DNA of 21,542 bases from positions 1 to 21,542 of the forward strand of contig JAEZRB010000157.1 in the NCBI GenBank assembly GCA_023412975.1, in the 5' to 3' direction. This document shows positions 14,108-21,526 of this stretch, in pieces. This stretch comes from Bacteroidota bacterium. GTDB lineage: Bacteria > Bacteroidota > Bacteroidia > Chitinophagales > Chitinophagaceae. A program made the translations under genes and the position numbers. Every line of letters begins with the position of its first letter. Within the stretch, counting starts at the first letter, position 1. The notes beneath the pieces were generated by a model. The model did not search any database and had not been told where the DNA came from. It saw only the letters and a list, made by a program, of their open reading frames with translations.

Positions 14108-14701
14108 TTAGAGCTTTAGCATTCTTTCAATCTCTTTGATCATGGCATTGATCTCTCTTTCCTTCAATCCATCATATACTTTTTTCACTTCACCATTTTG
14201 ATTGACCAGCGCCCAGAACTGCGTATGCAAAAAATCGTCTTCGATGCTTTTCAGGTTATTGGCCGGGTCATCGATGGTATAACTAAGCCGGGCGGTTTTA
14301 TAAAGACTGTCTTTACGCCCCGTAAGGAAGATCCACTGATTGGTATTGACGCCCAGGGAATCAGCATACCGCCTCAAAACAGGCACCGAATCTCTTTCGG
14401 GGTCCGAGGTATGAGAAAGGATCAAAAAGCCATCCTGGCCGCTAAACCGGTCATATACTCTTTTCAGGTTTGTATTCATGGTCGGGCAGATACCAGGGCA
14501 GGTGGTAAAAAAGTATTCTGCCACGTAAACTTTGCCTTTTACATCATCCTGGCTAACGAGTTTCCCGTCCTGGTTGACAAATGAAAAAGGCTGCACGGCT
14601 GAAATAGTGTCCTTTCTTTTGATCCATGGCCGCACGATCAGGTAAAAAATAGCTGTTAGTCCGACAAAAAAAACGCTGTAAATCAATACCTTCTTTGACA
14701 T
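14108..14701 (-). CDS. SCO1/SenC-family copper chaperone
   Basis: This 197-residue membrane-anchored thioredoxin-fold protein helps insert copper into cytochrome oxidase or handles thiol redox outside the cytoplasmic membrane. There is one N-terminal transmembrane helix (residues 5-24). The copper-binding CxxxC is CPGIC (Cys68 and Cys72) in AEYFFTTCPGICPTMN, and the distant histidine ligand is His159 in FLHTQFWALVNQNG. Both are intact, so it should bind copper. The frame extends seven codons up to a TTG at 14722, but that TTG lies within the -7 promoter element, so ATG 14701 is the start. It precedes the Fur-family gene by two bases, linking copper handling and metal-dependent control. Confidence 0.93.
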   Translation of the reverse strand: MSKKVLIYSVFFVGLTAIFYLIVRPWIKRKDTISAVQPFSFVNQDGKLVSQDDVKGKVYVAEYFFTTCPGICPTMNTNLKRVYDRFSGQDGFLILSHTSDPERDSVPVLRRYADSLGVNTNQWIFLTGRKDSLYKTARLSYTIDDPANNLKSIEDDFLHTQFWALVNQNGEVKKVYDGLKEREINAMIKEIERMLKL

Positions 14702-14719
14702 AATCCGTTTATTAAACTG

Positions 14720-14727
14720 CAAAGTTA
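14720..14727 (-). promoter_or_regulatory. -7 promoter element of the sco1-fur operon
   Basis: On the minus strand TAACTTTG matches TAnnTTTG exactly and ends 18 bases before ATG 14701. No TTG occurs at the usual -33 spacing, so the upstream element is weak or absent. Confidence 0.6.
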
Positions 14728-14810
14728 ACCCGGATTACAAGATTAAATGATGAGCAAGATTAGCGTCAAACTTTTTCATTCAATTTGGTCAAAACCGGAT
14801 TACGTTAGAT

Positions 14811-14841
14811 TTTGCAACAATGTTGCTTTTTCCTATTTTTG
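14811..14841 (+). promoter_or_regulatory. merC-like gene promoter with -33 and -7 elements
   Basis: TTTG (14811-14814) and TATTTTTG (14834-14841) match the Bacteroidota -33/-7 pattern with a 19-base spacer. The -7 box ends seven bases before ATG 14849, predicting a very short or absent leader. Confidence 0.7.
14814..14826. promoter_or_regulatory. 13-bp palindrome in the merC promoter, candidate Fur-family operator
   Basis: GCAACAATGTTGC is a perfect 6-1-6 palindrome centred on A14820. It overlaps the end of the -33 box and fills part of the spacer, an ideal position for repression. The Fur-family gene lies in the divergent operon, about 90 bases from this site to its first gene's -7 box. Confidence 0.6.
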
Positions 14842-14848
14842 CCCACTT

Positions 14849-15241
14849 ATGAAGTTAAGGATCAACTGGGATGCATTGGGAATTACAACATCGGTGGCCT
14901 GCGCTATTCATTGCGCTGTTTTGCCATTGTTTTTTTCGGTTTTACCGCTATTTGGCGTGAACATCATCCATAACCTCGCTTTTGAAACCGGGATGATCCT
15001 GCTGGCCCTGGGCATCGGTATTTACTCACTCTATCATGGTTTCCGCCGACATCATCACAACAAGATGCCCTTGTTTTTGTTCATCGTGGGTATCGTGTTA
15101 TTGGTGCTCCGCCTATATCTTGTCCACTACGAAACCTGGTTGCTGATACCGGCTGTTGTTCTCATTGTGTGGGCACATTTTATGAACTATCGTTTTTGCC
15201 GCGTACATAATCATGCCCACGCGGATGATTGCAACCACTGA
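14849..15241 (+). CDS. MerC-family small membrane protein
   Basis: This is a 130-residue inner-membrane protein with four predicted helices, at about 10-33, 43-60, 74-90 and 95-113. The MerC signature is in the first helix: TTSVACAIHCAVLP, with Cys18, His21 and Cys22 as likely metal-binding residues. The C-terminus, FCRVHNHAHADDCNH, is rich in His, Asp and Cys and could bind metal in the cytoplasm. MerC in mercury operons imports Hg(II). Bacteroidota homologues are often found with Fur-type regulators and not with mer genes, suggesting zinc or another metal. No merA, merR, merT or merP lies nearby. The frame extends to ATG 14747, but the promoter elements and the MerC N-terminus favour ATG 14849. 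Confidence 0.85.
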   Translation: MKLRINWDALGITTSVACAIHCAVLPLFFSVLPLFGVNIIHNLAFETGMILLALGIGIYSLYHGFRRHHHNKMPLFLFIVGIVLLVLRLYLVHYETWLLIPAVVLIVWAHFMNYRFCRVHNHAHADDCNH

Positions 15242-15287
15242 TCCTCGTTTTAATAAATGAATTACTTTCATAAAGAATTGACAACTT

Positions 15288-15710
15288 ATGAAAGTATATA
15301 TCCTCTCTCTTTTGCTGCTTAGTTCAGCCTCAGCCTTTGCACAAACAACTGATGAAGTGTCAATCCGGAAACTATTATCCGAGCAGACGGAATCATGGAA
15401 TCGTGGCGACCTGGAAGGTTTTATGAAAGCATACTGGAAAAGCGACTCGCTGATGTTCATCGGTAAAAGCGGTGTGACATATGGATGGAATAATACGCTT
15501 AATAATTATAAAAAAGGTTACCCCGATACTACGGCAATGGGTAAGTTATCTTTTGACATTATCTCCGTGAAGCCATTGTCAGAAAAGTATTACCAGGTAG
15601 TTGGTAAATGGCACCTGAAAAGAACAATAGGTGACCTAAGCGGGCACTATACTTTATTGATGGAAAAGATCAATGGTGTTTGGGTAATCATCTCCGACCA
15701 CAGCAGTTAG
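15288..15710 (+). CDS. Secreted DUF4440/SnoaL-like (NTF2-fold) protein
   Basis: This 140-residue exported protein has a signal peptide (residues 1-18, MKVYILSLLLLSSASAFA, then Gln19). The mature part is a small NTF2-like cone: TTDEVSIRKLLSEQTESWNRGDLEGFMKAYWKSDSLMFIG, then the turn GKSGVTYGWNNTLNNYKKGYPD, and strands ending YTLLMEKINGVWVIISDHSS. The opening helix with W-N-x-G-D and the closing W-x-I-x-x-D-H-S are typical of DUF4440. Members include ketosteroid-isomerase-like enzymes and ligand binders, so no function is assigned. It lies 46 bases after the merC-like gene and could be read through from it; no terminator is visible between them. Its 3' end borders the 157-bp repeat cluster. Confidence 0.85.
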   Translation: MKVYILSLLLLSSASAFAQTTDEVSIRKLLSEQTESWNRGDLEGFMKAYWKSDSLMFIGKSGVTYGWNNTLNNYKKGYPDTTAMGKLSFDIISVKPLSEKYYQVVGKWHLKRTIGDLSGHYTLLMEKINGVWVIISDHSS

Positions 15711-16193
15711 AGAGAAGCCACAGATTACACGGATTACACTGATTATGACTGCCTGCGGCAGGGGAGGTGGCCACGAATTGCACGAATCACACGAAAGGGG
15801 CCACAGATTACACAGATTTTTACTGATTGTATTACTTCGTGTTCTTTGTGCAAACCTTCGTTTACTCCTTGTCCTAAAAGAATTTGGGGTTATAACAAAT
15901 TCTGACTGCCTGCGGCAGGGGAGGTGGCCACGAATTGCACGAATCACACGAAAAGGGCCACAGATTACACAGATTTTTACTGATTGTATTACTTCGTGTT
16001 CTTTGTGCAAACCTTCGTGTACTCCGTGTCCTAAAAGAATTTGAGGTTATAACAAATTCTGACTGCCTTCGGCAGGGGAGGTGGCCACGAATTACACGAA
16101 TCACACGAAAGGGGCCACAGATTACACAGATTTTCACTGATTATTTCTCTGTGACCTTCGGGTAATACTCGGTGGATTCCGTGTCCAGAGGTT
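15711..16193. other. Gene-free interval filled by tandem repeats
   Basis: This 483-base interval between the DUF4440-like gene and the convergent GH25 gene consists almost wholly of repeats: a lead-in module (15715-15745), then three units of the 157-bp repeat. Open frames are present on both strands, but they encode repeat-derived peptides rich in ICVICG-like strings and are not genes. No clear intrinsic terminator is seen apart from the hairpins inside the repeats. Confidence 0.8.
15746..16190. repeat. 157-bp tandem repeat, about 2.8 copies
   Basis: Units start at 15746, 15903 and 16060, exactly 157 bases apart. Units 1 and 2 differ at about four positions; unit 3 diverges after about 80 bases and ends near 16190. 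Each unit begins with a hairpin CTGCC-TGC-GGCAG (loop TTC in unit 3), followed by a module starting GCCACGAATT, a module starting GCCACAGATTACACAG, and a TTCGTGTTCTTTGTGCAAAC-type module. The same module order is seen in the 90-bp cluster at 9811. Confidence 0.93.
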
Positions 16194-16967
16194 CTATGGG
16201 ATTAGTAGGCTACGGAATTGGAGGGAGTCGCCGTTAAATACGTTGAAGTCTACTTTGGAAATAATGCCATTTACATTTCCGCCGTCATTGTGTTGCCAGA
16301 ATATCCAATCACGCCCGATCCTTGGCTTTTCCTGCTCATAGTAATGTGCAGCCCACAGGGGATAAGAGTCAAAATCGCTCCCCAGGTTTTGATTGTAGAA
16401 ATCGACATTGGTATAAATGATCGGCTTCACCTTGTAGTGCGCTTCGATAATATCCAGCCATTTTTTCGCTTCCTTTCTAAGCTGTGCTTTCGATACACCA
16501 TTGCGTTGTTCAATATCCAATACCGGCGGAAGGTCGCCTGGCTCCAGGTCAACACGCCGGATAAAATTTTCAGCCTGCATTCTGCCATCACGACTGGCAA
16601 TAAAAAAATGATAAGCTCCCCGCGTGATCCCGTTATCCTTTGATTTTCTCCAGTTGCGCCGGAACTGCGGATCAACATTGTTAATTCCTTCCGTTGCTTT
16701 GATAAAGGCGAAACTTAGCCTGATCCTGTCCACCTTCATGGCTTTTACTTCCTCCCATGCCACCACGCTTTGGTAACGAGAAACATCGATGCCATGAATG
16801 GCGTATTCGTTTGGAATGCCTATGCCGAATTCAGGATATCGCGTAAACTTAGAGGCCCGGTATTTCAACCATTTTGGAATAAACAGCACGCCGGCGATGA
16901 TCAGCAAGGCTGCAAGCGTCAATCCAAGGATCCATTGGGAGGTTTTGTTTTTTCGGCGCGGCGACAT
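16194..16967 (-). CDS. Membrane-anchored GH25 lysozyme-like muramidase
   Basis: This 257-residue protein has one N-terminal transmembrane anchor (about 12-31) after a basic, cytoplasmic start (MSPRRKNKTSQ). Residues 57-255 form a glycoside hydrolase family 25 TIM-barrel-like domain. The active-site residues are visible: Asp61 in GIDVSRYQ, Asp151 and Glu153 in LPPVLDIEQ, and Asp240 in SKVDFNVF. Supporting motifs are FAFIKATEG, RGAYHFF and WAAHYY plus WIFWQHND. GH25 enzymes cut between N-acetylmuramic acid and N-acetylglucosamine in peptidoglycan. Anchoring to the inner membrane with the domain in the periplasm suggests cell-wall remodelling, not lysis of other cells. It is a single gene with its own -7 element; its stop touches the end of the 157-bp repeats. 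Confidence 0.92.
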   Translation of the reverse strand: MSPRRKNKTSQWILGLTLAALLIIAGVLFIPKWLKYRASKFTRYPEFGIGIPNEYAIHGIDVSRYQSVVAWEEVKAMKVDRIRLSFAFIKATEGINNVDPQFRRNWRKSKDNGITRGAYHFFIASRDGRMQAENFIRRVDLEPGDLPPVLDIEQRNGVSKAQLRKEAKKWLDIIEAHYKVKPIIYTNVDFYNQNLGSDFDSYPLWAAHYYEQEKPRIGRDWIFWQHNDGGNVNGIISKVDFNVFNGDSLQFRSLLIP

Positions 16968-16995
16968 GAAGGGTGGTCTGCTGTAATGGTTTACG

Positions 16996-17003
16996 CAAAT
17001 ATA
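16996..17003 (-). promoter_or_regulatory. -7 promoter element of the GH25 gene
   Basis: On the minus strand TATATTTG fits TAnnTTTG exactly and ends 28 bases before ATG 16967. No clear -33 TTG is present at the usual spacing. Confidence 0.55.
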
Positions 17004-17160
17004 AACGCCATCGATCGGTTTAAATTGTTAATTCAGCCGTTAATAGACATGCCTGCTATTACCACTATGATGAAATTAAGTTGGATAAAATGAGTAAAAT
17101 TTTGACGTAGTAATAACGTATGGTAAACCTAGGAATGCCCAGGCTCAAACTACAAAATCC

Positions 17161-17784
17161 TTAGTTACGTATATAACGTACAAAGAAGTTGCTGTTGAAA
17201 CTTTCGGCAGCGGCGAGTTGTTGCTCAATGTTTGGGAGACGGGTAATATTGACCAGTCCTTTCATACCTACATAGTCCCGGGCAGAACTGTAAGGGTAAT
17301 CAGCAGCAGTGTCTACAAAGCGATCTCTTACCGGGTTTTCATGAATAAATGAAAAATGTTCCAGTAATGAATCCGTTTTTCTCAGGTCAATAAACTGCAG
17401 GTTGCAGGAATTTTGCCATACATGATATTTTTTCTTCAGACCCAACAGGTTGCTTACACTTTCAAACCTCTTTAACATCCATTCCTTTCGTACCTCGGGC
17501 TCGGTATCAATGGCTTCGAGTATTTTATTTGTAGTAAAGGCCTTGAATTCTTTCTCAATTTCACTGACCACATAGCCATCTTTTGCCTGTACCAGCAAAT
17601 GAAGATGGTTGGTCATCAGGCACCAGGAATGTACCATGAGTCCTTTATTGTCAATAAAATGATTAAGGGTGTGCACGATCACTTGTTTGTACACGGGGCG
17701 AATAAATACATCTACCCAGTCAACGGTGTTAAAGGTTATAAAATAACCGGCGTATTTGCCTTGTAAATGTTTATCGCTGCCCAT
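17161..17784 (-). CDS. REP-associated-type (Y1/HUH) transposase-like protein
   Basis: This 207-residue protein belongs to the Y1 transposase family (PF01797), which includes IS200/IS605 TnpA and the REP-associated tyrosine transposases (RAYTs) that process single-stranded hairpin DNA. The HUH motif is NHLHLLVQ with His60 and His62. Family features follow: EIEKEFKAFTTNKI near 75-88, VWQNSCNLQFID near 122-133, FIHENPVRDRFV near 147-157 and DYPYSSARDYVGMKGLV near 162-178. I cannot place the catalytic tyrosine with confidence; Phe83 occupies a position where many relatives have Tyr or Phe. No terminal inverted repeats or second transposon gene are seen, as expected for a domesticated RAYT. REP-like hairpins at 2222-2478 are possible substrates. 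Confidence 0.85.
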   Translation of the reverse strand: MGSDKHLQGKYAGYFITFNTVDWVDVFIRPVYKQVIVHTLNHFIDNKGLMVHSWCLMTNHLHLLVQAKDGYVVSEIEKEFKAFTTNKILEAIDTEPEVRKEWMLKRFESVSNLLGLKKKYHVWQNSCNLQFIDLRKTDSLLEHFSFIHENPVRDRFVDTAADYPYSSARDYVGMKGLVNITRLPNIEQQLAAAESFNSNFFVRYIRN

Positions 17785-18114
17785 AATTCATTTTTTTACA
17801 GTCTCTTTCGAAACTTCGGCTTTCCCATACCAAATGCTGTTCCAATTGTGGAAAATTGTGTATAAAAATGAAACTGTTTAGTAAATGGCCGGTATTTCTG
17901 GACCTTTTTCATTTTTAGCGACGATAAAATGGTTTAGTAACTCATGTCGACACTCGTCGACCTCCAGCCTTTTTCCGGCTTTTCCGGCTTTGTGCAGGTC
18001 TAAATTCAAAATTTCAGGGGTTTTCGGCCAGTAGTTTTACTGCAAAGTTGATAAGGCAGAAGTGCCCATAGGTAAATTATACCGGAATGAGGTGATGAAG
18101 GTACTGGGTTGAAC
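17785..18114. other. Gene-free interval between the transposase and the PhnD-like gene
   Basis: This 330-base stretch has no credible gene. It contains GTCGAC twice (17946-17951 and 17956-17961), giving a 5-bp stem with a 6-base loop, and a tandem 9-mer TTTTCCGGC (17971-17979 and 17980-17988). I see no exact TAnnTTTG for the transposase gene and no intrinsic terminator for the upstream PhnD-like gene. Confidence 0.6.
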
Positions 18115-19023
18115 TTAGTTAGCGAATTGCTTCAATATCCTTTGCAGGTCTTTATCTTTTCCCAGTGTCTTTCTAAAGCTATCGTAAAAAGAATCGTTTA
18201 TGCTGATATAATGGGACGCATATTTTGCTTCACTCCATCCTTCTTTAATAGATTCCAGGACCTGTTTATTTTCTACATGCAATGACTGTAAAGCCTTCAC
18301 AATTTCTGAACGGGTTGAATCGTGAAGGCCATTGTGTAATAATACCGGGCCCAGGGGTATTTCAGGAGAACGCCAGATTAATTTCAGTTTCGCCGCCATC
18401 GCGGGGTCACGTGTTATTTTTTCATATTCGGTAAAACCCATAGCCGAGATATCGGCCTCCTGGTTTACAATAGACTGGATCGCCAGGGTATGATTGCCTG
18501 CGTATCCAACGGATTTGAAATCGTTCTCACAATCCGCCAGGCCTATATTACTGAATGCAAGACGTGGTACCAGGTTGCCCGAAGTTGAGCCTGTCGCCAC
18601 CAGCATCAATTTAGACTTGCTGGCGGTTTTACCTACATCCTCCAGATTTTTTAAAGTTGATCCGGCCGGGGTGATAATAGCGGTCTTATAATTATCTACC
18701 GCATCACTTCTTACCGCCAGGGTATAGCCGGGAATCATGGGATAATTTTTTTCCGAGGTTTCAAGCAGGAAATATCCAAAGGTGTTGATAAAAGCGATAT
18801 CCACTTCATTGTTCTGAATGCCGGCGATCATATCATGGATAGTGGGATAACTTTTTACCTCTGTATCCATCCCGTGTTTTGCCTTTAAAAGATCGGCAAA
18901 GGGTTGAATATTTTTAATCCTGTTATTATCCGCATATTGATAAGTAGCAATTCTTAAGGTTTGTGCATGAGCGAAAATTGTCAGTATGCACAACATACAG
19001 GTATAGAAAAATCTGATCAGCAT
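18115..19023 (-). CDS. PhnD/SsuA-like periplasmic substrate-binding protein
   Basis: This 302-residue exported protein has the fold of phosphate/phosphonate ABC-transporter binding proteins (PhnD family, PF12974). A signal peptide covers about residues 1-20 (MLIRFFYTCMLCILTIFAHA). Family features are TLRIATYQYADNNRIKNIQPFADLLKAKHGM at the start of the mature protein, EVDIAFINTFGYFLL, the hinge stretch GSTSGNLVPRLAFSNIG, and YAGNHTLAIQSIVNQEADISAMG. The frame extends seven codons up to 19044, but Met at 19023 begins the signal peptide. No permease or ATPase gene is within the window, so it is an orphan: it may work with a distant transporter or act as a ligand sensor. It follows the pcrA-type helicase by about 110 bases on the same strand. 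The ligand is unknown. Confidence 0.85.
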   Translation of the reverse strand: MLIRFFYTCMLCILTIFAHAQTLRIATYQYADNNRIKNIQPFADLLKAKHGMDTEVKSYPTIHDMIAGIQNNEVDIAFINTFGYFLLETSEKNYPMIPGYTLAVRSDAVDNYKTAIITPAGSTLKNLEDVGKTASKSKLMLVATGSTSGNLVPRLAFSNIGLADCENDFKSVGYAGNHTLAIQSIVNQEADISAMGFTEYEKITRDPAMAAKLKLIWRSPEIPLGPVLLHNGLHDSTRSEIVKALQSLHVENKQVLESIKEGWSEAKYASHYISINDSFYDSFRKTLGKDKDLQRILKQFAN

Positions 19024-19135
19024 GCCACGAAGATCAAAAATCAATTTTTTATTATTGGTTTAATGGGACGAGCGGTGATAAAACCCGGCCGATCAGCAAT
19101 ATTGGTTATAGATCAAACAGTACAACCTGTTGGCC

Positions 19136-21526
19136 TTATTCAATAATCCTCAGCTTGGCGTAGTTGAGCATGATCTTTTTTTCACCGTTATGCTCAAATT
19201 TTACAGTGGCAATCGGATTATGTGCCGCGCCTTCCATTTTGATCACCTCGCCAAAACCAAATTTCTGGTGTTCCACTTTTTGACCGGCCTGCAGATTAGA
19301 AGTATCACTGGCTACAAAATCAGGCGACGGTTTATGTTCTACTAATTTGGGGTATGGGCTTTTGGGAGCCAGGTAGGAGGGTGTTTCCTTTTTACGTTGC
19401 GATGGTGGCGGGCCATATTGTTTTTCCGCCTGCTGGGCCGCACCCCAACCGCCATTCATCCTTTCATAAGCGCTTGAGCGTCCCCAGCCACTCGCACCCT
19501 GGTTGCGGGTGCCACCACCTGCGAAACTCCTGTCCAGAAACTGTTCAGGTAGTTCAGCGATGAAGCGACTGGGCTCATTTTGGACCAGGGATCCAAATTT
19601 ATAGCGTGTATTCGCATACGTGATCCACAGCTTTGATTTGGCGCGGGTTATGACCACGTAAAACAGCCTTCTTTCTTCTTCCAGTTCTTCCCTTGTATTA
19701 ATGCTCATCGCATTGGGGAAAAGCATTTCTTCCAGTCCGGCGGCAAACACGCAGCTAAACTCAAGTCCTTTGGCAGCGTGAATTGTCATCAGCTTCACCG
19801 TATCCGCGTTGGGGTCTTTTTCATCGGCATCAGTAAGCAGCGTGATCTGTTGCAGGTAAGATCCCAGGCTTACAGCCCCTTCACCGTTTTGTGAACCTTC
19901 TTCCAATAAAATCCCATCTTCATCGATGCGTGATCGGTTTTCTGTATCATCAACCCATTCCTTGATACTGTTCAATAATTCCTGGATATGTTCGTATCGC
20001 TGTACGCCTTCCGCACTTTTATCGTTGAAAAGTTCCTTTACGATATTGGTTTGCTTGCCTACATGAAAAGCTACTTCGTATGCGTTCTTTGTTTTCAGCA
20101 TACTTGTAAAACTTTTGATCATCGTTACAAATTCCTCGATGGCCTGCAGGGTACCGGCCCTGAAACCAAACTTCGCGGCATTTTCCAATATTTCCCACAT
20201 GGAAACATTGCTTTCGTTGGCCAGCAAAATCACTTTGTCGATGGTGGTTTTACCGATGCCCCTTGCCGGGTAATTGATAATACGTTTCAAAGCTTCTTCA
20301 TCACGCGTATTCACCAGCAAGCGGAGATAGGCCACCATGTCTTTGATCTCCTTCCGCTGATAGAAGCTCATACCGCCGTAAATGGTATAGGCAATACCCA
20401 TCCTGCGCAGGCTTTCTTCAAACGCCCTGCTTTGCGCATTGGTCCGGTAAAGAATCGCAAAATCTTTATTGCTGTAATGGTTCCGTAATTTCTGCTCCTG
20501 GATGGTGTCGGCTACAAACTTACCTTCTTCATTATCGGTTGCGGTTCTGACAAGCCTGATCTTTTCACCTTCCTTGTTCTCCGTGAATAATATTTTCTCG
20601 ATCTGGTTTTTGTTATTCCGGATCACTTCGTTGGCCACATGCAATATGCTTTGGGTACTCCGGTAATTTTGTTCCAGTTTCACCATCTTTACTTCGTCAT
20701 AGTCTTTCTGGAACTGCAGTATATTCTGGATAGTGGCGCCCCTAAAACTATAAATGCTCTGCGCATCATCGCCTACTACACATACATTCTCATGCATGGC
20801 TCCCAATAGTTTTACCACTTCATACTGGGCGGGGTTGGTATCCTGGTACTCATCGATCAGGATATATTTGAATTTGCGCTGGTATTTGCTGAGGGCATCC
20901 GGGAAACTTTTCAGCAGTTCATAAAATTTCAAAAGCAGATCATCGAAATCCATAGCGCCATTTTTAAAACAGCGCTTTACATAGGCTTCATATATCTGCG
21001 CGATTGCAGGTCGGTTAGCCCGCATATCTTCCTGCTGCAGGTAATAGTCCGTAGCGTATTCGGCAGGACCCACCAGTGCATTCTTTGCGGCTGATATTCT
21101 GTTGTAGATTGAAGCGGGTTTGTAATGTTTGTCATCCAGATTGAGTTCGTTGATCACCGTCTTGACCACACTCTTTGCATCTTCCGTATCATAGATGGTA
21201 AAGCTGTTTGGGTAACCGAGCCGGTGGGCCTCACTTCTAAGGATTCGCGCAAATACGCTGTGAAATGTTCCGATATACAGGTTGCGGGCTTCGTTATTGC
21301 CCAATATTTTCTCCACCCGTTCCTTCATTTCTTTAGCTGCTTTGTTGGTAAAAGTCAGCGCCAGGATATTGAAAGCGTCAACATGGTGATGTGCCATCAG
21401 GTGGGCGATCCGGGTAGTGAGTACTTTGGTCTTACCGCTCCCAGCGCCTGCAATGATCATGATTGGTCCGTCTTTATGCAGCACGGCTTCTTTCTGCCTC
21501 TCGTTCAGTCCGTTTAAATATTCCAT
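19136..21526 (-). CDS. uvrD: PcrA/UvrD-type superfamily 1 DNA helicase
   Basis: This 796-residue ATP-dependent 3'-5' DNA helicase takes part in nucleotide excision and mismatch repair and removes proteins such as RecA from DNA. SF1A motifs are visible: the Q-motif region LNERQKEAV, Walker A GAGSGKT (27-33), motif Ia ALTFTNKAAKEM, Walker B IDEYQDTNPAQ (Asp225, Glu226), motif III GDDAQSIYSFRGA, motif IV LEQNYRST, motif V VKLMTIHAAKGLEF and motif VI EEERRLFYVVITRAK. A variable Gly/Ser/Pro-rich linker (about 670-735) precedes a C-terminal Tudor-like domain with AGQKVEHQKFGFGEVIKME, typical of PcrA. Length is normal. The 16 bases upstream read TTTGCAG on the minus strand, which may be the end of a -7 box cut by the window edge. 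Confidence 0.96.
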   Translation of the reverse strand: MEYLNGLNERQKEAVLHKDGPIMIIAGAGSGKTKVLTTRIAHLMAHHHVDAFNILALTFTNKAAKEMKERVEKILGNNEARNLYIGTFHSVFARILRSEAHRLGYPNSFTIYDTEDAKSVVKTVINELNLDDKHYKPASIYNRISAAKNALVGPAEYATDYYLQQEDMRANRPAIAQIYEAYVKRCFKNGAMDFDDLLLKFYELLKSFPDALSKYQRKFKYILIDEYQDTNPAQYEVVKLLGAMHENVCVVGDDAQSIYSFRGATIQNILQFQKDYDEVKMVKLEQNYRSTQSILHVANEVIRNNKNQIEKILFTENKEGEKIRLVRTATDNEEGKFVADTIQEQKLRNHYSNKDFAILYRTNAQSRAFEESLRRMGIAYTIYGGMSFYQRKEIKDMVAYLRLLVNTRDEEALKRIINYPARGIGKTTIDKVILLANESNVSMWEILENAAKFGFRAGTLQAIEEFVTMIKSFTSMLKTKNAYEVAFHVGKQTNIVKELFNDKSAEGVQRYEHIQELLNSIKEWVDDTENRSRIDEDGILLEEGSQNGEGAVSLGSYLQQITLLTDADEKDPNADTVKLMTIHAAKGLEFSCVFAAGLEEMLFPNAMSINTREELEEERRLFYVVITRAKSKLWITYANTRYKFGSLVQNEPSRFIAELPEQFLDRSFAGGGTRNQGASGWGRSSAYERMNGGWGAAQQAEKQYGPPPSQRKKETPSYLAPKSPYPKLVEHKPSPDFVASDTSNLQAGQKVEHQKFGFGEVIKMEGAAHNPIATVKFEHNGEKKIMLNYAKLRIIE

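Noticed and set aside
14747..14848. Earlier ATG for the MerC-like gene at 14747
   Set aside because: The intervening DNA holds matching -33 and -7 elements and a palindrome, and MerC proteins begin shortly before the first helix, as from ATG 14849.
15654..16165. Overlapping open frames on both strands within the 157-bp repeats, coding for peptides with strings like ICVICGPFRVIRVIRG or TRKGPQITQIF
   Set aside because: They come from translating the tandem repeats, repeat internally with the DNA period, have no start context and occur in several frames at once. Such strings are well-known false annotations.
9811..16190. Tandem repeat arrays as possible CRISPR arrays
   Set aside because: The units are near-identical over their full 90 or 157 bases, with no unique spacers, the repeat-like modules are unequally spaced, and no cas gene is present.
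17128..17143. Hairpin CCTAGG/CCCAGG after the transposase stop as a terminator
   Set aside because: Its stem has one wobble pair and is followed by only TTT, so it is too weak to call.
17100..18114. Insertion-sequence ends around the transposase gene
   Set aside because: I found no terminal inverted repeats or target-site duplication. The GTCGAC pair and TTTTCCGGC tandem on one side have no partners on the other side.
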